Origin: an uncultured Lysobacterales bacterium
GTDB taxonomy: Bacteria > Pseudomonadota > Gammaproteobacteria > Xanthomonadales > SZUA-36
Assembly: GCA_937974465.1 (NCBI GenBank)
Contig: CALJWY010000231.1
Span: 1 to 14,266 of the forward strand
DNA length: 14,266 nucleotides
Direction of reading: 5' to 3'
A program made the position numbers and the translations under genes. The notes below the pieces were generated by a model. That model did not search any database, had not been told where the DNA came from, and saw nothing but the letters and a program-made list of their open reading frames with translations. Positions 6,529 through 13,726 of this stretch are shown piece by piece. The number at the start of each line of letters is the position of its first letter. The stretch's first letter is position 1.

Positions 6529-6893
6529 GGCTTACGCAACATCGAGAGTGCTGCAAGGAGCCATCCGGCCATCATGATAAAACCGCCTGCAGGAGCCAGG
6601 TAAGTCACTTTATAAGCGGTCATGACATGCTGGTATATGCTGCCAGAAAACATGACGGTACCCAGGATAATGAGCCATGCGGCCCAAAATAAAGAGCGCG
6701 AACCTGTCATGTTAAGTAATGCTGCAACACCGACAAGGGCTGCGGCATTGAACAGGTGTATATCAGAGCCGGTTTCCCAGACATCCTGCATACCGCGCAT
6801 GTCTATCGCATGGCTACCCACGGCTCCCAGGATGACGGCAGAAAGACACAATACCGCAGCTATGCCTGCGATCAGCCGCGCTTGTGCGGTCAC
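6525..6893 (-). CDS. DUF423 family inner-membrane protein
   Basis: This 122-aa protein has four hydrophobic helices (about residues 5-27, 45-63, 68-87, 97-118). It matches the DUF423/YgdD family by its 'GAVGSHA' motif after the first helix (family 'GAFGAHAL'), 'HLFNAAALVGVAALL', 'FSGSIY' and 'APAGGFIMMAGW' near the C-terminus (family 'PiGG...GW'). The biochemical role of the family is unknown. It starts with GTG at 6893 that overlaps the stop of the upstream gene as GTGA, and it overlaps the next gene as ATGA. Coupling to the exporter genes is therefore likely, but a functional link is inference only. Confidence 0.88.
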   Translation of the reverse strand: MTAQARLIAGIAAVLCLSAVILGAVGSHAIDMRGMQDVWETGSDIHLFNAAALVGVAALLNMTGSRSLFWAAWLIILGTVMFSGSIYQHVMTAYKVTYLAPAGGFIMMAGWLLAALSMLRKP

Positions 6894-7954
6894 GATGTCG
6901 CTACCGGCTTTAACAGGTCCTCGGGTTTTTTCACGATTGCCTCATACTTGTATTTGGCAATGCCATACGCCCAGCCAGCCACCTTGCTGTTAATACTTTC
7001 AACCCTTTCCTGGGTATCGCGCATGGCCTGTTTGTCGACATCTCCTTCAGGGTTGTCTGGCGACTGCCCGGACAGGATGGCCGCTGCGGGATGGCTGGCC
7101 TTGAGACGCAATTGGTAGGTTCCATCTGATTCGACCAGGTCTGCAATGATCTCAACACCGGAAAATGTCAACAGGCGCATTCTGACAGCGCCCGTCCAAT
7201 CCACGTTTTGCTCGGCCTGGACGGCTTCCATCTCCAGCATGGCAAAGACCGAGCCAAGTGAATTTACAGCCCAGCTGCTCTTCAGTTCCCGTCCCTGTTG
7301 CAGGCCGACGAGATCGAAATCTGTCTGGTCTGCCGAAATCCTGGTGACAAAAACCTTTTCCCCGTCCGGATGGATGACTTCAACTTCCGCAACTTCTGAT
7401 GCACCTATGTCAATAATTACAGAATCAAGCCACTGCAGGGTTTCGGTCGGAACTTCAATGTTACGGTCAATCAATGCGCTGGCGGCCTCATCCTGCAAGC
7501 GAACATAGCGACCGGTCCGGCCCTCAGCCTCGTGGCCAACCAGGATAGCAGTGTGATGTTCTCCATAATGCAACCTGAGCAGGATGCTGGCAGCATTGGG
7601 GGCGCCTACATCCTCAACGCCAAGACGGGCATAGTACTCGGGCTTGTCGGTCTTGGTTTCGACCACTTTGGACTGAGCCAGGTCTACCAGCAGTTTCCTC
7701 AGTTTTGACCAGTCTGCCTGATAACCTGTCTGTTCAAGCAGCCAGATATCGCCTGATTTCCGCAAGCTGGCAACCTCTTCCTGAGCGGCCTTTATTATCT
7801 CAATCCGGTCTACGTTGTTGATCTCGGCTGACAGCTCCGGCACAAACATGGGTTCGGCAAGCTGTTCAACTGTCGAGGGCCGGTCGCTGCTAAACACCAT
7901 GACCAGCACAGCAAAGACTGTCAAAACCGCCAGGTACAGAAAATTCCTTTTCAT
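6890..7954 (-). CDS. DUF4340 domain protein of the Gld-type ABC exporter cluster
   Basis: This 354-aa protein has an N-terminal membrane anchor (residues 5-21, 'FLYLAVLTVFAVLVMVF') and a large extracytoplasmic domain. Features such as 'IWLLEQTGYQADWSKLRKLL', 'LVVETK'-like strands and 'YARLGVED' are those of DUF4340 proteins. These are typically encoded directly after GldG-like genes and are thought to be an auxiliary part of the same exporter. The ATG at 7954 shares one base with the gldG-like stop (TGATG), and the 3' end overlaps the DUF423 start. The substrate of the complex is not known. I assign the family from N-terminal architecture, repeated domain texture and gene order. Confidence 0.8.
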   Translation of the reverse strand: MKRNFLYLAVLTVFAVLVMVFSSDRPSTVEQLAEPMFVPELSAEINNVDRIEIIKAAQEEVASLRKSGDIWLLEQTGYQADWSKLRKLLVDLAQSKVVETKTDKPEYYARLGVEDVGAPNAASILLRLHYGEHHTAILVGHEAEGRTGRYVRLQDEAASALIDRNIEVPTETLQWLDSVIIDIGASEVAEVEVIHPDGEKVFVTRISADQTDFDLVGLQQGRELKSSWAVNSLGSVFAMLEMEAVQAEQNVDWTGAVRMRLLTFSGVEIIADLVESDGTYQLRLKASHPAAAILSGQSPDNPEGDVDKQAMRDTQERVESINSKVAGWAYGIAKYKYEAIVKKPEDLLKPVATS

Positions 7955-9828
7955 CAGCCTTCCCTCTCGTAACGTCTGCGCTGACGATGTCGAAACCAGG
8001 CCGCCGCCACTATGATCAGAATCGGCACCAGCACGATATTGATAAATTTCAGCCGCATTCCCAGCGCCTCAATATCCCGAGAAAGATCATGCTGAACCTG
8101 CCTCAGTTCGGCCCGGATCTGTAGCTTTCTGTCGATGAAACGCTGTACCTCCTGCTCCTGGCCTGAGGTCAACACCGTCAACTCATTGTCCTGCCTGGCC
8201 GATTGCATTTCCGTCAGCTTGCGCTCGGTTTCCTGCAATTCGGCCTGCAAGCGCTCCTCTGTATCACGGAATTGTGCTTCTGCAGACAACCTCAACTCAT
8301 CAACCACTGAGAATGGCTGCACACTGTTGGCACGGGTGCGGATCCCGATCAGGTCAGAACTTCCCAAGAGCTGGTCTGCAAGGTTTGCCACCAGGGTGCC
8401 ATTATCCGCGAATGAATTGGTAATCACCTGGCCGAGAAAATTCTGTTTTTGCACCCATAGACGGTCTGTCAGAATATCCGTGTCTGCAAATAACACCACG
8501 TTGATGCCCTTGTCACCGGATTCCGCCATGTGGCTGACCAGGGGTAGATCTGCAGGCGGCTCCGGGTATGCGCTTGGGGCTTCGCCAGTGATACGCGCCA
8601 CCAGTGTGAAGCGGTCACCGGTGGGTTGGAAATCCTTGATCAGGTCTGCGGGGTTGGACAGGAAGCGTAGTCGCACCGCATCGATCGGCGCCGCATTCTC
8701 GCTGCTTTCAACCAGTGGCTCAAATACTGTACTGCTGTCCTCGAGAGGAGCCAGCCAACCTGCCGATGAGAAATTGACGGATTGCAGATCGGCGCTGGCA
8801 ACATCACTGTCATTCATGCCATCGGCGTCCACCGAGAATATTCCCAGGTGCCGCACAGGTGGCTGACCCTGGGCGATACTCACCTGCAGGGCATAGGCCA
8901 GGTCACCAATCACCCTGTCGCTATCAAAAGCCACACCCCATGCGTCCAACAGGGGTCCGAGTGAAGAGCTTCCACCGGCGTTCATCCGCGCCATCGGGTC
9001 GCTCGGGTCACCTCCCATGTCAGCTTCTGCCAGGGGATCCATGAATACCAGTAAGCGCCCGCCCCGCAAGACCATCTGGTCAACCTGGTACAACAATTTT
9101 TCACTGAGATCCTTTGGATGAACCATAACCAGCAGATCAAGATCACCCGGTAGCTCATCACCATCCGCAGCAATATCCTGTATATCAAATAACTGGCTGA
9201 ACTGTTGGTATATCACCCATGCCTCGCGCATAGTCTGGGTTGCGGGGTCGAAGCCGGGTTGCAGGTCCAGGCCGGATATCAGGCCGACTTTCTTCTGTTC
9301 GGGATGGGAAAGGGATGAGATGATCTTGGCCAGGTCATATTCAAGAAACTTTTCTTTTTCAGGTTGCAGAAACGGCATAACCTGCAAGTCATCCAGCGAA
9401 TTGGTCCCGACCAGGCCAAAGTAGAGCATGTCACCAGCCGTACCTACCGGTACACCCTGCAGACCATACTGGGCGGCCTCGTCCTCCTGTGGAGAAAACG
9501 GTACCGGGTCGACCCTTTTCAACCTCAATTTTCCACCACTCCGATCTGCAAACTCATCCAGCATTTCTCCGGCCCAGCGGGCATAGCTGCGAAACTGTGG
9601 CAGTTCGCGACTGACATCTTCTGAGAAATAAAGATAGAGGTTGACCGGTTCATCCATGTTTTCAAGGATGTTGAGTGTTCCATCACTGAGCGTGTACAGG
9701 TTGTTTTCAGTCAGGTCAAAGCGCAAACCTTTCAGAAAAACGGATGACAGGATGGTCAATGTCACAAACAAAATGGCCAGCAACACCAGGATGCCTGCCG
9801 AAAAAGCTGAACGATTTCTCTGTTCCAT
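7954..9828 (-). CDS. GldG-like ABC transporter auxiliary protein
   Basis: This 624-aa protein belongs to the 'ABC-type transport system involved in gliding motility, auxiliary component' family (GldG, COG3225). It has a membrane helix at residues 11-33, then the conserved 'FDLTENNLYTLSDGTLNILENMDEPVNLYLYFS' region (its core at 37-69). The periplasmic domain includes 'KKVGLISGLDLQPG' and 'VLRGGRLLVFMDP' (about 253-265). A long heptad-rich coiled coil (about 515-590) and a second membrane helix (about 596-613) follow, ending in a basic tail. In Bacteroidetes GldA-GldF-GldG is needed for gliding. Homologues in proteobacteria are widespread without gliding genes, and their cargo is unknown. The ATG at 9828 overlaps the permease stop as TAATG. 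Confidence 0.88.
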   Translation of the reverse strand: MEQRNRSAFSAGILVLLAILFVTLTILSSVFLKGLRFDLTENNLYTLSDGTLNILENMDEPVNLYLYFSEDVSRELPQFRSYARWAGEMLDEFADRSGGKLRLKRVDPVPFSPQEDEAAQYGLQGVPVGTAGDMLYFGLVGTNSLDDLQVMPFLQPEKEKFLEYDLAKIISSLSHPEQKKVGLISGLDLQPGFDPATQTMREAWVIYQQFSQLFDIQDIAADGDELPGDLDLLVMVHPKDLSEKLLYQVDQMVLRGGRLLVFMDPLAEADMGGDPSDPMARMNAGGSSSLGPLLDAWGVAFDSDRVIGDLAYALQVSIAQGQPPVRHLGIFSVDADGMNDSDVASADLQSVNFSSAGWLAPLEDSSTVFEPLVESSENAAPIDAVRLRFLSNPADLIKDFQPTGDRFTLVARITGEAPSAYPEPPADLPLVSHMAESGDKGINVVLFADTDILTDRLWVQKQNFLGQVITNSFADNGTLVANLADQLLGSSDLIGIRTRANSVQPFSVVDELRLSAEAQFRDTEERLQAELQETERKLTEMQSARQDNELTVLTSGQEQEVQRFIDRKLQIRAELRQVQHDLSRDIEALGMRLKFINIVLVPILIIVAAAWFRHRQRRRYEREG

Positions 9829-10562
9829 TAGTCGGCCTTCTTCAAATCAAGTATCAGGACAGTGGCCAATAACCAGAATCCGATCATCAGCACAAAATAA
9901 ACCAGGTCACGCAGGTCGATAACGCCCTTGGAAATATCTGCAAAGTGTTTCAGAAAACTCAGGCTGGCGATTCCATCCAGGATCACTTGCGGTGCCCAGC
10001 CATTGAAAAGGTTCATCACCATCGGCAAACCGCTTAACAGGAAAAGGAAACACACAACCACGCTAAGAATAAATGCCACGACCTGGTTGCGGGTCATTGC
10101 TGACATGCATGAACCGATCGCCAGAAAGCCCCCCGCCATCAGCCAGCTACCTATATATGCCGCCAGAATGACGCCGTTATCCGGATCTCCCAGGTAATTG
10201 ACCGTCAACCACATGGGTAAAGTCAAAACCAGGGCGAGGCCAATGAATACCCAGGCCGCCAGGAACTTGCCCAGGACCGCCTGCGTTGTTGTCAGCGGAA
10301 GGGTGAATAGCAATTCGATGGTCCCCAGGCGTCGCTCCTCAGCCCACAAGCGCATGGAAATGGCCGGTACCAGGAACAGGTAAAGCCATGGGTGAAAACG
10401 AAAAAACGGATCGAGATCCGCGTACCCGCGCTCATAGAAATTACCCAGGTAAAAGGTAAATATTCCGGTCATCACCAGGAATATGATCAGGAAAACATAA
10501 GCCACCGGTGTTGCAAAATAACCGCTTAGCTCCCTGCGCATCACGTTATTAACAGCATTCAT
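9828..10562 (-). CDS. ABC-2 type permease, GldF-like
   Basis: This 244-aa membrane protein has six hydrophobic segments (about residues 18-40, 54-72, 98-121, 131-154, 162-185, 218-238). It has the 'MRLWAEERRLGTIELLFTLPLT' loop (70-91) that is typical of ABC-2 permeases contacting the ATPase. 'NVMRRELSGYFATPVAYVF' at the N-terminus is characteristic of GldF/NosY-like members. It should form the membrane channel or flippase of an exporter with the ATPase encoded just upstream. The ATG at 10562 overlaps the ATPase stop as ATGA, and its own stop overlaps the GldG-like start. Confidence 0.9.
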   Translation of the reverse strand: MNAVNNVMRRELSGYFATPVAYVFLIIFLVMTGIFTFYLGNFYERGYADLDPFFRFHPWLYLFLVPAISMRLWAEERRLGTIELLFTLPLTTTQAVLGKFLAAWVFIGLALVLTLPMWLTVNYLGDPDNGVILAAYIGSWLMAGGFLAIGSCMSAMTRNQVVAFILSVVVCFLFLLSGLPMVMNLFNGWAPQVILDGIASLSFLKHFADISKGVIDLRDLVYFVLMIGFWLLATVLILDLKKAD

Positions 10563-11482
10563 GTTGATGCACCTCCGCGGGTGATCTTGTGAAACACCTC
10601 GTCGAGCCTGCCGGCTTCAAGCCGCAGGGCGGAAACCTGCCAGCCATTATCGTTGATAGCCCGGGTAACCGCTGCAAACAGATCTGCCTGGCCGGCGGGA
10701 AACAGGATTAGCTCGCCCTCGCTGAGTTCCGCCCTGGCCACTTCCGGTAGTTCACTCAATGCACTGGCAACCTTTTCAGCAGACTCAACCACCAGCGATA
10801 CCGCGTTGTGGTAGCGCGAACGGGAAATTAAACCCTGTGGTGAATCATCCGCCAGTAACTTGCCATGGGCAATGATCATGACCCGGTTACAGAGCGCCTG
10901 GACCTCTTCGAGAATATGTGTCGAGATAATGATGATCTTGTCTTTCGCCATATCCCTGATCAAATGCCGAACCTCGCGTTTCTGGTTTGGATCGAGCCCG
11001 TCCGTGGGTTCATCGAGAATTAAAATTTGCGGGTCATGAATAATTGCCTGGGCAAGCCCAACGCGACGTTTATACCCTTTTGACAGGGTCTCTATGACCT
11101 GGTGTTTGACTTCAACCAGGTTGAGTTTCTCAAGTACCCGGTCAACACTCGTGCGCACCTCACCCTTTTCGATTAACCTGGCGCGGGCCACAAAGGTGAG
11201 GAACTGGCGCACGGTCATTTCTCCATAGCTCGGGGCACCTTCGGGCAGATAGCCAATTTTCTTGCGCGCCACGACTGAATTTTCAACCGCGTCAATACCA
11301 TCAATCATGGCTGTCCCGGAGGTCGGCACCAGGAATCCAGTCAGCATTTTCATGGTGGTGGACTTGCCAGCCCCGTTGGGTCCGAGAAAGCCCAGTACCT
11401 GCCCCGCTTCAACGGTAAAACTCAAATCATCGACGGCTTTTATCGCACCATATGATTTACATAAAGATTTCACTTCGATCAT
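10559..11482 (-). CDS. ABC transporter ATPase, GldA-like
   Basis: This 307-aa nucleotide-binding subunit has Walker A GPNGAGKST (residues 34-42), Walker B 'ILILDEP' (153-159) with the catalytic glutamate E158, and the H-loop histidine H189. The signature is LSKGYKRR (133-140), in place of LSGGQ. This variant is usual in the ABC-2 exporter ATPases of the NatA/GldA/CcmA type. Residues 225-307 form a C-terminal extension typical of DrrA/GldA proteins. It powers the GldF-like permease encoded next. I start at ATG 11482 (MIEVKSLCKSYG) rather than an in-frame TTG at 11494. The ribosome binding site is weak (GGA about 8 nt upstream). It is the first gene of the six-gene cluster. Confidence 0.93.
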   Translation of the reverse strand: MIEVKSLCKSYGAIKAVDDLSFTVEAGQVLGFLGPNGAGKSTTMKMLTGFLVPTSGTAMIDGIDAVENSVVARKKIGYLPEGAPSYGEMTVRQFLTFVARARLIEKGEVRTSVDRVLEKLNLVEVKHQVIETLSKGYKRRVGLAQAIIHDPQILILDEPTDGLDPNQKREVRHLIRDMAKDKIIIISTHILEEVQALCNRVMIIAHGKLLADDSPQGLISRSRYHNAVSLVVESAEKVASALSELPEVARAELSEGELILFPAGQADLFAAVTRAINDNGWQVSALRLEAGRLDEVFHKITRGGAST

Positions 11483-11646
11483 GAGTGTATCCAATTATTT
11501 GTTCTGTTTTGCATCCATTGCCGGTTTACCTGGACCGGTAATCCATTCACTATTTTCGGGTCTGCGAAAAAATTTTCAAGCATGCTCTATCCTAAGTTAC
11601 AAATTGCCTGTATCTTTAATTGTTTTTCGCGGGCACAAATTTCATA
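11483..11646. promoter_or_regulatory. Divergent intergenic region between the exporter operon and the M14 gene
   Basis: These 164 bp must carry two divergent promoters. The stretch is AT-richer than its flanks, especially around 11565-11625. A short inverted repeat, CCGGT at 11521-11525 and ACCGG at 11534-11538, lies about 40 bp before the ATPase start and could be an operator. I find no convincing -35/-10 pair in either direction. Confidence 0.4.
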
Positions 11647-12738
11647 GTGAAACTCATCGAACTCGATCACATACCTGCAGGGCTATTGGAACGGCCTGCC
11701 TCAGCCCTGCACCATGATCTCGATGGTCCTGCACTGATTCACCTGGAAGGCAAAAATCCGCAGCCTCTTTTTGTCGCTGTTCTACAGCACGGTAACGAGG
11801 TAACAGGCTGGGAAGCGATTCGGCGCCTGTTAAAAAGCCACTACGAATTCGACCAGCTTCCACGTTCATTGTCCATACTTATCGGTAACACGCGCGCGGC
11901 CAAACACCGGTTGCGACGCCTCGATGACCAACTGGATTACAACCGCTGTTGGCCAGGCGGCAATCATGATGACAGTGATACTGGAAAATTGTTCCAGCAA
12001 GTCACTGAGCGGATGCAATCACTTGCACCGATCGCGGCTATCGACATTCACAACAATACCGGTCTGAATCCGCATTATGCGGCTATCAACCGCATACGTC
12101 CGGATTTTTTGCGGCTGGCCTCCTATTTCTCTTCCAAGGTCGTTTACTTCACGATGCCCGTGGGAACCCTGTCGCTGAGTTTTTCCCGTTTTTGTCCATC
12201 GACCACGCTGGAATGCGGGCAGGCTGGCGAAGTTCACGGCACCGACCACAGCATGGGGTACCTGGAAACCTGCATGCATCTGGAAGAATTGCCCAATACG
12301 CCAATGGATGCCGAGGATGTGCATTTGTTCCACATGGTCGCTACGGTGCGTGTCCACCATGAAGCACTTTTTGGTTTTGGCAATGTGCCTGCCGAAGTTG
12401 CTTTCAGGGAAAACCTCGATGTTCTCAATTTCCAGGAGTTGCCACCCGGAATCTCCCTGGGCGATGTCAATGGCGGCCCGGCACAGCCATTGCTGGCCAC
12501 GAACGTCGACGGGCAGGATGTAACCGGCCAATATTTCAGGTTTGACCGCCAGCAGATCGAAACAGTCCGTGAGATCATGCCCTCCATGCTCACGCTGGAC
12601 CGCAGGGTAATCCAACAGGATTGTCTGTGTTACCTGATGGAACGCATCCACTTTGAAGACCATATCGAAGTCACCGACCATGATCCGCTGCCCGAAAGTA
12701 TGCGCCGCAGCGATCGGCCAGGTGAACCACCACTGTGA
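11647..12738 (+). CDS. M14-type zinc hydrolase, aspartoacylase / succinylglutamate desuccinylase family
   Basis: This 363-aa protein has the complete active site of the AspA/AstE family. 'QHGNE' supplies zinc ligands H48 and E51, 'DYNRCWPG' the N99-R100 substrate pair, 'DIHNNTG' the third zinc ligand H135, and 'LECG' the catalytic glutamate E189. Family members hydrolyse N-acyl amino acids or cut peptide-like amide bonds. The C-terminal part (about 225-363) is longer than the core and probably forms the usual beta domain covering the active site. The substrate is not predictable: no ast arginine-catabolism genes are nearby. It is cytoplasmic, with no signal peptide. I favour GTG at 11647; an in-frame TTG at 11620 would add nine residues, and neither has a good ribosome binding site. 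It is divergent from the exporter operon. Confidence 0.85.
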   Translation: MKLIELDHIPAGLLERPASALHHDLDGPALIHLEGKNPQPLFVAVLQHGNEVTGWEAIRRLLKSHYEFDQLPRSLSILIGNTRAAKHRLRRLDDQLDYNRCWPGGNHDDSDTGKLFQQVTERMQSLAPIAAIDIHNNTGLNPHYAAINRIRPDFLRLASYFSSKVVYFTMPVGTLSLSFSRFCPSTTLECGQAGEVHGTDHSMGYLETCMHLEELPNTPMDAEDVHLFHMVATVRVHHEALFGFGNVPAEVAFRENLDVLNFQELPPGISLGDVNGGPAQPLLATNVDGQDVTGQYFRFDRQQIETVREIMPSMLTLDRRVIQQDCLCYLMERIHFEDHIEVTDHDPLPESMRRSDRPGEPPL

Positions 12739-12743
12739 CTTTT

Positions 12744-12771
12744 TTCACTGTTGGTCTGCCACAACTATGTT
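12744..12771 (+). promoter_or_regulatory. Weak candidate promoter of the PspB-like gene
   Basis: TTCACT at 12744-12749 and TATGTT at 12766-12771 are separated by 16 nt and each match the sigma-70 hexamers at 4 of 6 positions. The small gene starts 33 nt later. No sigma-54 (-24/-12) site is seen, although that would be expected for a classical psp promoter. Confidence 0.25.
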
Positions 12772-12804
12772 TAACATGGAACACAGGTCAATAGAGGAAC
12801 GACG

Positions 12805-13044
12805 ATGAGCATGTGGACAGCAATCGCCCTGATTTCGGTTGCCGGCATTCTGGCCGGAATCTTCAGAGACAAGGGTAGTAAAAACTTTAATAAGGAAACC
12901 ACCAGTGAGCTTGAGGCTCTCGCGGACAGGCTGGACGCACTGGAAACCGACCTGCGTGATCGCGTAGAAACACTGGAACGCATTGTGACCAACCCGAAAG
13001 ATGATTTAAAACGCCAGTTTGATCAACTGGACAAGGCATCCTGA
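12805..13044 (+). CDS. Small membrane-anchored coiled-coil protein, PspB-like
   Basis: This 79-aa protein has one N-terminal membrane helix (about residues 4-20) followed by a basic stretch and a heptad-patterned coiled coil 'LEALADRLDALETDLRDRVETLERIV' (positions 36-61). The layout and the 'RLDALE...RVETLERI' register resemble phage shock protein B, which relays envelope stress with PspC to PspA/PspF. The membrane helix here is shorter and the canonical PspB W-L-W motif is absent. No pspA, pspC or pspF is adjacent. GAGGAA at 12794-12799 is a strong ribosome binding site 5 nt before the ATG. It could also be an unrelated small membrane protein with a similar shape. Confidence 0.75.
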   Translation: MSMWTAIALISVAGILAGIFRDKGSKNFNKETTSELEALADRLDALETDLRDRVETLERIVTNPKDDLKRQFDQLDKAS

Positions 13045-13052
13045 CAAAATTC

Positions 13053-13072
13053 GCCGCGGGGACGCGGTTTCT
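13053..13072. terminator. Candidate bidirectional terminator
   Basis: CCGCG (13054-13058) and CGCGG (13063-13067) pair around a 4-nt loop. TTTCT follows on the plus strand and, on the minus strand, CGAATTTT follows after the hairpin. It lies in the 26-bp gap between the convergent PspB-like and response regulator genes, where a shared terminator is expected. The plus-strand T run is short. Confidence 0.5.
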
Positions 13073-13712
13073 ACAATAATGCCATCTCGAAGGCCTTTAG
13101 CACGGCCCGCGTGCGATCCCGCACACCCATTTTTGACAGTATATTGGAAACATGGTTTTTAACCGTACCCTCTGCAACACCCAGTGAGTTGGCAATTTCC
13201 TTGTTGCTGTAACCACCGGCCATCAGGCGAAGAATCTCGGTTTCACGCTCCGTCAGGGGGTCGGGACGGTCCAGGCTTGAGAATTCTGTGTGCATATTCT
13301 CAAGGCCTTTCAGCAGACGTTCTGATACCGCTGGTTTCACCATCGAACCACCCTGGGCCACGGTTTTGATCGCGCCCACCAGCTCTTCGAGACTGACATC
13401 CTTCAACAGAAATCCCTTGGCGCCAGCCTTGATCCCCGCCAGCACCATCTCATCGTCATCGAATGTTGTCAGAATGATGGTAGGTGGCAAAGTGCCATCG
13501 CTGGATAACTGCTGTAATACATCCAGACCGGATTTCCCCGGCATCCGCATATCCAGCAACACCACCTCCGGACCTATTTCCGGAATGGTCCGAATGGCTT
13601 CAATTCCATCCGGCGCTTCTGCTATCACTTCGATTTCTTCAGACAATTCCAACAAACTGCGAACACCTTTACGCACCAGGTTCTGATCGTCTACCAGCAT
13701 TACCTTAATCAT
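13071..13712 (-). CDS. NarL/FixJ-type response regulator (receiver plus LuxR-type HTH)
   Basis: This 213-aa transcription factor has a receiver domain at residues 1-120 with the acidic pair D8-D9, phospho-acceptor D54 in 'VVLLDMRMPG', a switch threonine at 82/83 and K104. A linker leads to a LuxR-type helix-turn-helix at 152-208 ('LTERETEILRLMAGGYSNKE' then 'EIANSLGVAEGTVKNHVSN'). Phosphorylation by the histidine kinase encoded just upstream should promote dimerisation and DNA binding. GGGAG at 13722-13726, directly after the kinase stop, is the ribosome binding site, 9 nt from the ATG at 13712. The two genes are 14 nt apart, in one operon. Targets cannot be read from the sequence. Confidence 0.95.
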   Translation of the reverse strand: MIKVMLVDDQNLVRKGVRSLLELSEEIEVIAEAPDGIEAIRTIPEIGPEVVLLDMRMPGKSGLDVLQQLSSDGTLPPTIILTTFDDDEMVLAGIKAGAKGFLLKDVSLEELVGAIKTVAQGGSMVKPAVSERLLKGLENMHTEFSSLDRPDPLTERETEILRLMAGGYSNKEIANSLGVAEGTVKNHVSNILSKMGVRDRTRAVLKAFEMALL

Positions 13713-13726
13713 TGTTCAGAACTCCC

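Noticed and set aside
8135..8866. A 243-codon open frame on the plus strand, antisense to the GldG-like gene
   Set aside because: The product is rich in Ser, Arg and Cys with no domain, and the opposite strand encodes a well-supported protein throughout. This is a by-product of codon bias.
12019..12681. A 220-codon open frame on the minus strand inside the M14 gene
   Set aside because: The plus strand carries all the AspA/AstE catalytic motifs across this stretch. The antisense product has no recognisable domain and no ribosome binding site of note.
12731..12750. CACTG direct repeat and GTGA/TCAC hairpin at the end of the M14 gene
   Set aside because: The stem is 4 bp and the T run sits in the loop, so it does not fit a terminator. 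The direct repeat is too short to mean anything.
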